Shown: positions 17,759-26,797, numbered from the stretch's first letter. The stretch: 64,000 nucleotides of DNA from Stieleria neptunia (GCF_007754155.1 NZ_CP037423.1:9048938-9112937), one strand, 5' to 3'. Notes: generated by a model not told the origin, from the letters alone. Numbers and translations are program-made.

Positions 17759-18256
17759 TCGTACTCGTACTCAGGGCGCCGCCCGGTACTCGTACTCCTA
17801 CTCGACTCGGGGCACCAATGACCGAACCCATCTTCGACCACGATCGACTAGACGTTTACCGTTTCTCTATCGAATACGTTGCTTCGTCATTCGCCGCCGC
17901 GAGAGATTTGAGCGGCTGTCATCGCCACGCTCGTGATCAATGGCTTCGCGCCGCTCAATCCATACCGCTGAACATCGCCGAGGGCAACGGGAAGCGAAGC
18001 CTCAAAGATCGTAGTCGATTTCTTGACATCGCTCGTGGCTCGGCGCTGGAATGTGTCGCAATTCAAGACGTGCTTGCCGCAACCGATGGACTGGATGTTG
18101 AACGCCACCACGAACTGAAACGTTCGCTTCATCGGATCGTTTCGATGCTGACTCGGTTGATCGCGAGATCCGATGCCGTGGCCGAATCGCCGGTGGAGTA
18201 CAATGCAGGGACCGAGTACGAGTACCGCGATGCTGAGTACGAGTACGAGTACGATC
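17759..18256. repeat. Inverted GTACTC/GAGTAC repeat pair around four-helix-bundle gene
   Basis: The left block ATCGTACTCGTACTCAGG...GGTACTCGTACTCC and the right block GAGTACGAGTACCGC...CTGAGTACGAGTACGAT are reverse complements over about 40 bp. Confidence 0.65.
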
Positions 18257-18342
18257 AAGGCAGGAAGCCAGAACCAAGCCGTGCACCTGAGGACGGCTTG
18301 CGCGGTTTCACAAGTGGAAAATCACTCGTCCGTCCCAGGTGA
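17818..18342 (+). CDS. Four-helix-bundle protein (S23/bAvd-like), copy 1
   Basis: 174 residues from ATG 17818. The core (FDHDRLDVYRFSIEYV, RDQWLRAAQSIPLNIAEGNGK, RFLDIARGSALECVAIQDVL, LKRSLHRIVSMLTRLIA) is the four-helix bundle known from 23S rRNA intervening-sequence proteins and from bAvd of diversity-generating retroelements; no such retroelement is present here. The gene is flanked by inverted GTACTCGTACTC (17759-17806) and GAGTACGAGTAC (18211-18256) blocks. The second block is translated as EYEYRDAEYEYEYD, and the attC-like site gives the last 23 residues. Confidence 0.8.
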   Translation: MTEPIFDHDRLDVYRFSIEYVASSFAAARDLSGCHRHARDQWLRAAQSIPLNIAEGNGKRSLKDRSRFLDIARGSALECVAIQDVLAATDGLDVERHHELKRSLHRIVSMLTRLIARSDAVAESPVEYNAGTEYEYRDAEYEYEYDQGRKPEPSRAPEDGLRGFTSGKSLVRPR

Positions 18343-18353
18343 CGGCAACCGTT
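18272..18353. other. attC-like site 26
   Basis: Type D. The left arm GCCGTGCACCTGAGGACGG pairs with CCGTCCCAGGTGACGGC, leaving G and A unpaired. Confidence 0.8.
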
Positions 18354-18738
18354 CACGCTGCTAACCGGCGACTGGTGACAGCGTCCACTTCTTCTTTTGC
18401 GTCTTCTCGCGTTCTTTTGTGGCAATTGATTTGCTGTCGTTTGATCGTGACCCGGAGGACGTCCACCGGATTTCATCGGACCTCTGTTTCCTGGGATTCG
18501 CATTTGATGTCACGGTTCGATAGGTGCGCGGTCGACTCGACCGACGAAGACAAACCGACGCCTGTCGATCGAGTACGAGCACGAGTACCGCAATGCTGAG
18601 TACGAGTACGATCCAAGACAAACCGACGCCTGAAGTGCCGACCGCAGATTGGGACACTGGATTTCCCACGGCGATTCCGATCGAGTACATTGACAAAGAG
18701 CGGCGATGGCTCGGGCTGTCGTCGTGGCCGGACGCGTG
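18354..18738 (+). repeat. Non-coding cassette, repeated family
   Basis: Typical form with a GAGTAC block at about 18569-18611. Followed directly by another family member. Confidence 0.75.
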
Positions 18739-18821
18739 AACTATGTGGTGCACCGCAGTCGGCGAGTTGAGTTTGTTTTTGAGTTTAGGTCCATCGCGCC
18801 GACGCGGTGACCACCGCCGTT
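18739..18821. other. attC-like site 27
   Basis: Type A. Next cassette CACGCTGC. Confidence 0.8.
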
Positions 18822-19206
18822 CACGCTGCTAGCCGACGCCTGACGACAGCGCCCACTTCTGCTTTCGCGTCTTCTCGCGTTCTTTTGTGGCAATTGATTC
18901 GCCGTCGTTTGATCGTGACTCGAAGGTCGCCCACCGGATGTCATCGAACCTCCGTTTCCTGGGTTTCGCATTTGATGTCACGGTTCGATAGGTGCGCGGT
19001 CGACTCGGCCGGCGAAGGCAAACCGACGCCTGTCGATCGAGTACGAGCACGAGTACCGCAATGCTGAGTACGAGTACGATCCAAGACAAACCGACGTCTG
19101 AAGTGCCGACCGCAGATTGGGACACTGGATTTCCCACGGCGATTCCGATCGAGTACATTGACAAAGAGCGGCAATGGCTCGGGCTGTCGTCGTGGCCGGA
19201 CGCGTG
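18822..19206 (+). repeat. Non-coding cassette, repeated family
   Basis: Typical form. Its second half is almost the same as in the cassettes at 21616, 25490 and 29699 (marker GGCAATGGCTCGGGC). Confidence 0.75.
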
Positions 19207-19289
19207 AACTATGTGGTGCACCGCAGTCGGCGAGTTGAGTTTGTTTTTGAGTTTAGGTCCATCGCGCCGACGCGGTGACCACCGCCGTT
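19207..19289. other. attC-like site 28
   Basis: Type A. Next cassette ACACGAACC. Confidence 0.8.
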
Positions 19290-19299
19290 ACACGAACCG

Positions 19300-19776
19300 A
19301 TGTTTGAGTCTGAGCGTCGCGCAATCCTTAGAGCCGCCGGAGTCCCGGAATCCATTGCTGCCGATTGGGACGCTACTACACAAAGACTTCTTTGCATCGC
19401 ATATGCATCGTCAAATCAGCATGTTGCTGACTTACTCGCGACAGAGATTCCTGAGTTGACGGGCATCGCCGCTATCTTCGAGCAGAACGGAGAGGCGGTG
19501 ATTGGTTACCTCCCCCGCTCAAACGAATTTGTCCGCTTCTACTACGAGGACGGCCTAGATGGCGGCGACGCGATTTCCGTATTGGGAAACGGCTATCAAC
19601 AATTTGCAGCGTCAATTTTGCTGGAATACGTAGAGTCCGCCCTTATGGACAAGTGCCTGCCTCTGTCCTCAATACTTGGATTTGACGCCACGGCTGAATT
19701 TATGGATATACTGAACGCTGAGCCCTACGATCGACAAGCCATGCAATCCTTCCATGCCTCTCTCGCCGTATCGTGA
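19300..19776 (+). CDS. Cassette protein of unknown function (possible SUKH/SMI1-like fold)
   Basis: 158 residues, acidic and soluble. ATG 19300 is the first start of the cassette. The pattern GVPESIAADWDATTQRLLCIAYA, then VIGYLPRSNEFVRFYYEDG and LGNGYQQFAASILLEYVE faintly recalls SUKH/SMI1 immunity-type proteins, but I cannot confirm it. The IS1380-type element is inserted with its 4-bp target overlapping the TGA stop; the natural stop is kept. Confidence 0.68.
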   Translation: MFESERRAILRAAGVPESIAADWDATTQRLLCIAYASSNQHVADLLATEIPELTGIAAIFEQNGEAVIGYLPRSNEFVRFYYEDGLDGGDAISVLGNGYQQFAASILLEYVESALMDKCLPLSSILGFDATAEFMDILNAEPYDRQAMQSFHASLAVS

Positions 19777-19778
19777 CG

Positions 19779-21525
19779 CTTAGCCCGGATATTGCATCCG
19801 CTGATACGATTCCCCCTATAGCGCGAAAGCCTTAGTTCGTGTATCTATTGGAGTTACGACACTTCACAGAACACGAAACCAAGGCTTTCGGCAATGACAA
19901 AGCGTAATCGAAAACGTCCCGCATTGAAACGCCTCCGCAGGCAGGCCGTTGAAGTGGATTTCAACGGCGGATCGCTCACCTCCGACGGAGGCCTCGTCCT
20001 GCTTCGTGAAGTCGACAAAAAGCTCAATTTGATCGAGCGGATTGACCAAGCCATCGACGACCCACGTGATCCGTTTCACACCAAGCATTCGCAAGCGGAA
20101 ATCCTCATCAGTCGAATCTTTGCGATCGCTGCAGGATACGAAGATGCAAACGATCAACAGCATCTTCGCAACGATGCCGCCTTTCAAGTCGCCGCCGGAC
20201 GGACCCCTCGAATCAATGCCGGGGCGGACGACGATGAAGATCCCACTCTGGCAAGTCCCTCGACGCATTCGCGATTTGAAAATCGAATCGGCAAAAAAGA
20301 ACTCTTCGAGCTCAGCAAGATCCTCGTTGACATTTTCCTTGACAGCTTCGACACCCCGCCTGGTGAAATCACGCTCGATCTAGACGCAACGGACGACAAG
20401 GTACACGGCGAGCAAGAAAGAAGGGCTTTCAATGCCTACTACGACAGTTACTGCTTCCAACCGCTGTACGTATTTTGCGGCGACCAACTTCTCGTCTCTT
20501 ATCTTCGTGCGGCCAATCTCGGTGATGCACACCACGCACGCGGGATCACAAAATTACTCGTCGCAAGGATCCGCAAACGATGGCCTCAGGTCAAAATTAC
20601 CCTTCGTGGTGACGGAGGCTTTGCGATCGAACGCCTGATGCGTTGGTGCGACAAAAACGATGTCCACTACATCTTTGGTTTGCCCAAAAATAAGGTTTTA
20701 GTCAAGGAAATTGCTTGCGAAATGACACGGGCAAGAATCCTTCGATCACACCGGGGTGGGAAACAAGCCTGCTTCAAATGGTTTCGCTATCGCACCGGCA
20801 GGACTTGGGACCGCCATCGCTGGGTGGTCGGCAAAGCAGAGTACACTGGCAAAGGCCCCAATCCTCGCTTCGTCGTAACAAACCGTTTCTCAAGTGATGG
20901 CATTGTCGACACGACCTACCATCGACCGATGGTCAACGGCAAAAGGCAACCGTTGCAAGTTAAGACTCCAGGAACATGGTGTTCTGTCGCCTTTGACCCG
21001 GAGAAGTTTTATCGAGAGCACTACTGCATGCGTGGCGAGATGGAGAATCGGATCAAAGAACAACAGCTTTGCCTGTTCGCTGATCGCACCAGTTGCACCC
21101 GTTTTATTGCCAATCAGTTCCGCGTGATGCTTTCATCATTTGCTTACGTTCTACTCGATGGGGTGCGTCGCCTGGGCCTGAGTGGAACGAAACATAGTCG
21201 TCTACGCGTGGACACAATTCGATTGCGTCTATTGAAAATTGCAGCACGCGTGCGTGTGACTTGCCGTCGTGTGATCTTTCATCTCTGCAGCCACTGCCCC
21301 TGGGAACCGCTGTTCAATCAGGTGCTGACGCGTCTTTGTCGTAGCGACTAGCTACCCCCATCGCATCGCGATTCATCACCCAGCGACAATTTTGTCCTCT
21401 GGGGGTGGGGGGCCTCTGCCCAAAGCCAATCAATTGCAGCGAAAATCGGCCATAATAGGCAACGCCGCCGTAACTCAGTCCAAAATCACAGTCAACCACT
21501 CAGCGGATGCAATATCCGGGTTAGG
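19779..21525 (+). mobile_element. Complete IS1380-type insertion sequence
   Basis: Terminal inverted repeats CTTAGCCCGGATATTGCATC and (reverse) CCTAACCCGGATATTGCATC extend over about 26 bp. GACG flanks both ends (19775-19778 and 21526-21529), a 4-bp target duplication. One transposase fills the centre. It lies between a cassette gene and its attC-like site. Confidence 0.88.
19894..21351 (+). CDS. IS1380-family DDE transposase
   Basis: 485 residues. The N-terminal FNGGSLTSDGGLVLLREVDKKL and GYEDANDQQHLRNDAAF are typical of IS1380 transposases. ITLDLDATDDKVHGEQ and KITLRGDGGFAIERLMRWCD carry the first two catalytic Asp, and the MRGEMENRIKEQQL region near residue 380 carries the Glu. ATG 19894 follows the left inverted repeat by about 90 bases. 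No frameshift is visible, so the element may be active. Confidence 0.92.
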   Translation: MTKRNRKRPALKRLRRQAVEVDFNGGSLTSDGGLVLLREVDKKLNLIERIDQAIDDPRDPFHTKHSQAEILISRIFAIAAGYEDANDQQHLRNDAAFQVAAGRTPRINAGADDDEDPTLASPSTHSRFENRIGKKELFELSKILVDIFLDSFDTPPGEITLDLDATDDKVHGEQERRAFNAYYDSYCFQPLYVFCGDQLLVSYLRAANLGDAHHARGITKLLVARIRKRWPQVKITLRGDGGFAIERLMRWCDKNDVHYIFGLPKNKVLVKEIACEMTRARILRSHRGGKQACFKWFRYRTGRTWDRHRWVVGKAEYTGKGPNPRFVVTNRFSSDGIVDTTYHRPMVNGKRQPLQVKTPGTWCSVAFDPEKFYREHYCMRGEMENRIKEQQLCLFADRTSCTRFIANQFRVMLSSFAYVLLDGVRRLGLSGTKHSRLRVDTIRLRLLKIAARVRVTCRRVIFHLCSHCPWEPLFNQVLTRLCRSD

Positions 21526-21532
21526 GACGTGT

Positions 21533-21615
21533 AACCATCGGATGCACGACGAGTCGGCGAGTCAGGGTTGTTGAAGTGGTTGATCTTTCGCGCCGACCGC
21601 GTGATCCGTCCCGTT
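21533..21615. other. attC-like site 29
   Basis: Belongs to the cassette at 19300 and is separated from it by the IS. Same type as sites 3 and 21. Confidence 0.75.
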
Positions 21616-22000
21616 CACGCTGGTAACCCACGCCTGACGACAGCGTCCACTTCTTCTTTTGCGCCTTCTCGCGTTCTCTTGTGGCAATTGATTTGCTGTC
21701 GTTTGATCGTGACCCGAAGGTCGCCCACCGGATGTCATCGAACCTCCGTTTACTGGGTTTCGCATTTGATGTCACGGTTCGTTAGGTGCGCGGTCGACTC
21801 GGCCGGCGAAGGCAAACCGACGCCTGTCGATCGAGTACGAGTACGAGTACCGCAATGCTGAGTACGAGTACGATCCAAGACAAACCGACGTCTGAAGTGC
21901 CGACCGCAGATTGGGACACTGGATTTCCCACGGCGATTCCGATCGAGTACATTGACAAAGAGCGGCAATGGCTCGGGCTGTCGTCGTGGCCGGACGCGTG
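21616..22000 (+). repeat. Non-coding cassette, repeated family
   Basis: Head CACGCTGGTAACCCACGCC. GAGTAC block with three full GAGTAC units at about 21834-21876. Confidence 0.75.
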
Positions 22001-22083
22001 AACTATGTGGTGCACCGCAGTCGGCGAGTAGAGTTTGTTTTTGAGTTTAGGTCCATCGCGCCGACGCGGTGACCACCGCCGTT
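22001..22083. other. attC-like site 30
   Basis: Type A. Next cassette CCCCGACTG. Confidence 0.8.
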
Positions 22084-22109
22084 CCCCGACTGAATGAGAG
22101 TCATGGCAA

Positions 22110-22490
22110 ATGCACGTGTCCGGCTTCATCGCACTGATTTTCGCTATCGTCGTTAGTCGGTTTATCAGCGAACGCGCATACCGTGACCTTGATTCGGACC
22201 AAAAACTGCGGTTGATGGACGGGTTTTCGTCAACGCGGATGTACTCAATGGTTCCGCTCCTGATTCTCGTCGCAGCGTTTTGGTATCTGACGACTAAAAC
22301 CGAACTAGACAAATCCCTGATCACTACAGCGTACTTTGGACTCCTGATTGTCTACGTCGTCGTTCGTACGATCCTTAACCAACGCAAGTTGCTCGCTCTC
22401 GAAATGCCTGACACTTACCGACGTATGTTCATGACTGCACAGGCAGTCTCGCTGGTTGGCGTAGCTTGGTTCTTCTATACTATCTTCTAA
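22110..22490 (+). CDS. Small cassette membrane protein, about four membrane segments
   Basis: 126 residues. Hydrophobic segments: FIALIFAIVVSRFI, SMVPLLILVAAFWYL, ITTAYFGLLIVYVVVRTI and AQAVSLVGVAWFFYTIF. Charged loops between them (SERAYRDLDSDQKLRLMDGF) recall small uncharacterised integral membrane proteins. ATG 22110; another frame from 22103 is not supported. Confidence 0.65.
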   Translation: MHVSGFIALIFAIVVSRFISERAYRDLDSDQKLRLMDGFSSTRMYSMVPLLILVAAFWYLTTKTELDKSLITTAYFGLLIVYVVVRTILNQRKLLALEMPDTYRRMFMTAQAVSLVGVAWFFYTIF

Positions 22491-22532
22491 TGTCTTTCCG
22501 CCTCCTCAACATCGTTCGATGCGGAAGCGGGG

Positions 22533-22614
22533 AACCATCCGATGCAACCGAGCGGCGAAGTCGGGCGTTTTAGAATGGATGATCAACCGTCGCCGCCGGC
22601 TGATCGGTAACGTT
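22533..22614. other. attC-like site 31
   Basis: Type C. Next cassette CGTGGCGG. Confidence 0.8.
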
Positions 22615-22925
22615 CGTGGCGGTAGACGTGGCTGCGATGGTCCGGCGCCTGTCGTCCATGCTGCTGACGGGTGCGCTCGAATTTGGCCCACTTGATGTCA
22701 TCGAACCTCCGTTTCCTGGGATTCGCTTTTGGTGTCACGGTTTGACGGGTGCGCGGTCGACTCACCCGACGAAGACAAACCGACGCCTGTCGACTTCAAT
22801 GCTGACGACCGACGCCTGACGTGCCGGCGGGAGATTGGGACGCTGGAATTTCCCGTGGCGATTCGAATCGGGTACATTGGCAAACCGCGACGATGCTCTA
22901 ACCCGGCGTGCCGACCGACGCCACG
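22615..22925 (+). repeat. Non-coding cassette, divergent family member
   Basis: Keeps the TGATGTCATCGAACCTCCG and ACAAACCGACGCCTGTCGA blocks but has its own head and no GAGTAC block. No convincing gene. Confidence 0.6.
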
Positions 22926-23046
22926 AACCCGGCGATGCACCCCAGCACGCTCATTGTTGCGAGATACAAACTTTCACTCCGATTCGGTCATCACGCTCAC
23001 GCCGACTCAATCGTAGAGGTCCGTGTGCGAGGTGATCGCTGACGTT
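22926..23046. other. attC-like site 32 (long loop)
   Basis: The left arm GGCGATGCACCCCAGCACGC and the right arm GTGTGCGAGGTGATCGC pair. The loop is about 70 bases, so the site is 121 bp. Confidence 0.6.
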
Positions 23047-23431
23047 CACGCTGACAACCCACGCCTGACGACAGCGCCCACTTCTTCTTTTGCGTCTTCT
23101 CGCGTTCTTTTGTGGCAATTGATTTACTGTCGTTTGATCGCGACCCGAAGTTCGCCCACCGGAATTCGTCGAACCTCCGTTTCCTGGGATTCGCATTTGA
23201 TGTCATCGTTCGATAGGTGCGCGGTCGACTCGGCCGAGAAAGACAAACCGACGCCTGTCGATCGAGTAGGAGTACGAGTACCGCGATGCTGAGTACGAGT
23301 ACGATCCAAGACAGACCGACGCCTGAAGTGCCGACCGCTGATTGGGAGACTCGATTTCCCACGGCGATTCCGATCGAGTACATTGGCAAACAGCGGCGAT
23401 GGCTCGGGCTGTCGGCGTGGCCGGACGCGTG
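23047..23431 (+). repeat. Non-coding cassette, repeated family
   Basis: Typical form with a GAGTAGGAGTACGAGTAC block at about 23264. Confidence 0.75.
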
Positions 23432-23514
23432 AACCATGTGGTGCACCGCAGTCGGCGAGTTGAGTTTGTTTTTGAGTTCAGGTCGATCGCGCCGACGCGG
23501 TGACCACCGCCGTT
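23432..23514. other. attC-like site 33
   Basis: Type A. Next cassette CACGCTGC. Confidence 0.8.
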
Positions 23515-24134
23515 CACGCTGCTAACCGACGCCTGACGACAGCGCCCACTTCTGCTTTCGCGTCTTCTCGCGTTCTTTTGTGGCAATTGATTCGCCGTCG
23601 TTGGATCGTGCCCCGGAGGACGCCCACCGGAATTCGTCGAACCTCCGTTTCCTGGGTTTCGCATTTGATTTCACGGTTCGATAGGTGCGCGGTCGACTCG
23701 GCCGAAGAAGACAAACCGACGCCTGTCGATTGCAACGGTTGATCGTGACATCGCTGATTCCGACGATTGGATTCGGGTATGCCGGCAGAGCGAAGTGTCT
23801 CAGGCCCGGAGGGCCGGTAGAGTGCCTGCCGGTGGCGTCAGCCACCGGGGGGGGGATTCAAAAGAATACCAAGGCCCAGCGGGCCGACACAATGCCCGGG
23901 CTTCGAGTGGACCGGGAGCTCCATTGTGCCAGCCTTCCAGGCCTCAGCAAATGCGTTCTTTCGATACCGGTGGCTGACACCACCGGCAAGCATTGTGCCA
24001 GCCCTCCGGGCTTCATCCCGACTCCACAAAGAAATCGGTTCAGCAAGGGGAGTGAAAATTTTCACGGCGATCCCGATGGAGTACATTGACACCGAGCGAC
24101 GATGGCTCAAGCCGTCGTCGAGGCCGGACGCGTG
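23515..24134 (+). repeat. Non-coding cassette carrying a palindromic insertion
   Basis: A family cassette in which about 23745-24055 is replaced by a large imperfect palindrome: CGGAGGGCCGG and GCCGGTGGCGTCAGCCACCGG on the left, CCGGTGGCTGACACCACCGG and CCCTCCGGG on the right. It looks like an intergenic palindromic repeat inserted into a cassette. Confidence 0.65.
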
Positions 24135-24217
24135 AACTAAGTGGTGCACCGCAGTCGGCGAGTGGAGTTTGTTTTTGAGTTCAGGTCCATCGCGCCGACG
24201 CGGTGACCACCGCCGTT
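24135..24217. other. attC-like site 34
   Basis: Type A. Next cassette CGTCGATTC. Confidence 0.8.
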
Positions 24218-24244
24218 CGTCGATTCGAAACGCCTAAGCAAGCC

Positions 24245-24745
24245 GTGAAAGAAGATCCGAATCCATACTCTCCCGTGTCCACCGTGGATGTCGCGCCAGC
24301 GGGCGGATCGCGCTGGCGGGCAGTACCGTCATTTGTAACAGGCTTTTTCGGAGGGACCGCTCTGCAGTGGGTGCTGTTCTGGACCGATTCTTTCAGCACG
24401 GAGGTTCCACCCTTGGGCGGCGCTTTGCTTGGCTTGCTCAGTGTGCTCGCAATTAATTTTCCTGTGGTCCGAAACCGACCGGTATCACTTTTGGGCGGTG
24501 CCATCGTTGGCAATCTAAACGCGTTTTGGTGCAATAAAGCGCCGCTTCTTTACTGGGACATACCTCGCGATGTCGTTACTGCATGGGGACTCGCTTCGAT
24601 CGCCTTCGCTCTGACTTTTGCCTGTAGTTTTGCGTTTGTTAGTTTGGCAAGGCGGACCAAGTTGTTCCAGCCTTATTCGGTACATCGACACAGTGAACAC
24701 GACGAACCAAGCGATCAACCGAAATCGCGGAGTCGTGGTTTTTGA
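24245..24745 (+). CDS. Cassette membrane protein with NPYS motif
   Basis: 166 residues from GTG 24245; the alternative GTG 24203 lies in the attC-like site. The N-terminus MKEDPNPYSPVST resembles those at 7918 and 11974. Hydrophobic segments: FVTGFFGGTALQWVLFW, LGGALLGLLSVLAINF, LLGGAIVGNLNAFW and ASIAFALTFACSFAFVSL. The tail EPSDQPKSRSRGF comes from the site. Confidence 0.68.
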   Translation: MKEDPNPYSPVSTVDVAPAGGSRWRAVPSFVTGFFGGTALQWVLFWTDSFSTEVPPLGGALLGLLSVLAINFPVVRNRPVSLLGGAIVGNLNAFWCNKAPLLYWDIPRDVVTAWGLASIAFALTFACSFAFVSLARRTKLFQPYSVHRHSEHDEPSDQPKSRSRGF

Positions 24746-24770
24746 CAATGGAAAATCAATCGCCGCCGTT
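24705..24770. other. attC-like site 35 (degenerate)
   Basis: The left arm AACCAAGCGATCAACCG is recognisable. The right arm is shortened and the GTT call at 24768 is uncertain. Confidence 0.4.
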
Positions 24771-24791
24771 CGTCGATGGTAGGATGATCTG

Positions 24792-25286
24792 ATGGATACT
24801 GTTTACATCGAAACGTCGATCGTGAGCTACGCGACCGCGTGGCCGAGTCGCGATATCCAAACTGCGGCGATGCAACAGCAGGCTCGAGATTGGTGGAATT
24901 TGGAAGGACCCAATTTTGATCTTGTGACATCGCAGCTCGTGATCAACGAAGCGTCTGCTGGCGATCCAACCGCCGCACAGGATCGACTCGAATTGCTGGA
25001 TGGCCTAGAACTTGTCGACGTGGGGCAGGGTGCACAGGCCCTTGCCGCCAGGATCGTTTCCGCCCATCTGATGCCACAGAAAGCCGCTGCCGATGCATTG
25101 CATGTGGCCGCTGCCGCACTCGGTGGTGTAAACTACCTGCTGACACTCAACTGTAAACACATCGCGAACGCTCATGAGCTTCCCCGGGTCTATGAATTGC
25201 TCGATAGCGAGGGGCTGGGGCAGTTGCTGATCTGTACTCCCGCAGAGTTTTTAGGTGGAGATAATGACGAAGAATCCAATACTTGA
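24792..25286 (+). CDS. PIN-domain toxin-like protein
   Basis: 164 residues. PIN-fold layout: MDTVYIETSIVSYATAWPSRD at the start (first Asp/Glu), LVINEASAGDPTAAQDRL in the middle, KAAADALHVAAAALGG and YLLTLNCKHIANAHE with acidic and Asn residues at the metal site. PIN proteins of this kind are ribonucleases of type II toxin-antitoxin systems. The downstream gene overlaps by 23 bases in another frame, as expected of a translationally coupled pair. Confidence 0.85.
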   Translation: MDTVYIETSIVSYATAWPSRDIQTAAMQQQARDWWNLEGPNFDLVTSQLVINEASAGDPTAAQDRLELLDGLELVDVGQGAQALAARIVSAHLMPQKAAADALHVAAAALGGVNYLLTLNCKHIANAHELPRVYELLDSEGLGQLLICTPAEFLGGDNDEESNT

Positions 25287-25485
25287 TGAACTGCACTCCG
25301 TTCGAGAGAAAATGCTGGCAGATGCTGGCGGCACTCTTGAGGGACTGGTTGCAAAGGTTCAAGCAGATCAGAAGGCTTCCGGTCGAACGATCCGCAAATC
25401 ACGACGAACCATCCGATGCACTGAAGCGGCGAAGTCGAGCGATTTGCGAAATGAGAGTCAACCGTCGCCGCTCAGTGATCGGTAG
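25264..25485 (+). CDS. Small partner of the PIN protein (putative antitoxin)
   Basis: 73 residues. ATG 25264 has GGTGGAG about 5 bases upstream, inside the toxin gene. The core NPILDELHSVREKMLADAGGTLEGLVAKVQ is the short helical pattern often found in the ORF next to PIN toxins; no DNA-binding motif is obvious. The last 25 residues come from the attC-like site, so the native protein may be about 48 residues plus an appended tail. Confidence 0.7.
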   Translation: MTKNPILDELHSVREKMLADAGGTLEGLVAKVQADQKASGRTIRKSRRTIRCTEAAKSSDLRNESQPSPLSDR

Positions 25486-25489
25486 CGTT
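25407..25489. other. attC-like site 36
   Basis: Type C, translated as the antitoxin tail. Confidence 0.75.
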
Positions 25490-25874
25490 CACGCTGCTAA
25501 CCGACGCCTGACGACAGCGCCCACTTCTTCTTTTGCGTCTTCTCGCGTTCTCTTGTGGCAATTGATTTGCTGTCGTTTGATCGTGACCCGAAGGTCGCCC
25601 ACCGGATGTCATCGAACCTCCGTTTCCTGGGTTTCGCATTTGATGTCACGGTTCGATAGGTGCGCGGTCGACTCGGCCGGCGAAGGCAAACCGACGCCTG
25701 TCGATCGAGTACGAGCACGAGTACCGCAATGCTGAGTACGAGTACGATCCAAGACAAACCGACGTCTGAAGTGCCGACCGCAGATTGGGACGCTGGATTT
25801 CCCACGGCGATTCCGATCGAGTACATTGACAAAGAGCGGCAATGGCTCGGGCTGTCGTCGTGGCCGGACGCGTG
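25490..25874 (+). repeat. Non-coding cassette, repeated family
   Basis: Typical form, very close to 18822 and 21616. Confidence 0.75.
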
Positions 25875-25957
25875 AACTATGTGGTGCACCGCAGTCGGCG
25901 AGTTGAGTTTGTTTTTGAGATCAGGTCATTCGCGCCGACGCGGTGACCACCGCCGTT
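25875..25957. other. attC-like site 37
   Basis: Type A. Confidence 0.8.
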
Positions 25958-26435
25958 CACGCTGCTAACCAACGCCTGACTGGCACGGCCCACTTGTTCT
26001 TTTATGTCTTCTCGAGCTTTTTGTGGCAATTGATCTGCGGCGGTTTGACTGGTGCGCTGACGTACTTGCTGGAAGGGGCTCACGCAAAGTCGCCAAGCCG
26101 CAAAGATTAGAACCCACTTCTTTGCGGCTTGGCGTCTTTGCGTGTCCTTGTTTCACTTGATCCACACTGATGCCGCAATGGGTACGCGCGAACTGGGCCC
26201 ACCCAAATTCATCAGGCCTCAATTTCCTGGGATTCGCATTTGATGTCACGGTTTGACAGATGCGCGGTCGACTCGGCCGAGGAAGGCAAACCGACGCCTG
26301 TCGATGCCAACGCTGACAACCAACGCCTGAAGTGCCGACCGTTGATTGGGTGACTCGATTTCCCACGGCGATTCCGATCGAGTACATTGGCTGTCAACGA
26401 CGATGGCGCGTGCCGTCGTTGTGGCCGGACGCGTG
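25958..26435 (+). repeat. Non-coding cassette, long variant
   Basis: Related to 4401-4879, with the AAGTCGCCAAGCCGCAAAG inverted repeat (about 26088-26140). Confidence 0.65.
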
Positions 26436-26518
26436 AACCATGTGGTGCACCGCAGTCGGCGAGTTGAGTTTATTTTTGAGATCAGGTCGATCGCGCCGAC
26501 GCGGTGACCACCGCCGTT
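26436..26518. other. attC-like site 38
   Basis: Type A. Followed by GAAC and the IS91-like element. Confidence 0.8.
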
Positions 26519-26797
26519 GAACTTAATCGGCAGCGACTTCATTGGCGCGACTGTTTTCTTTTGTCGGTGCGGTGAGTGTGTGAGGGTCACAACGTGTCTG
26601 TCTTTCGGCGCGCCTGTAGGCGCTTTTTCGGTTAGCCAGTTGTGCGCGCTAGGCGTTCTTACTGTCTCTTTCTTGGTGCTTTGCCTGACGTTTTAACTTG
26701 CGCTTTTTGCTCGTTGACGCACCCTTGTTGTGTTCCCCGCACGCTGCGGCACGAACTTCTTTTGAACTCTGTTTCACAACAAGGACAAGCAACCGTG

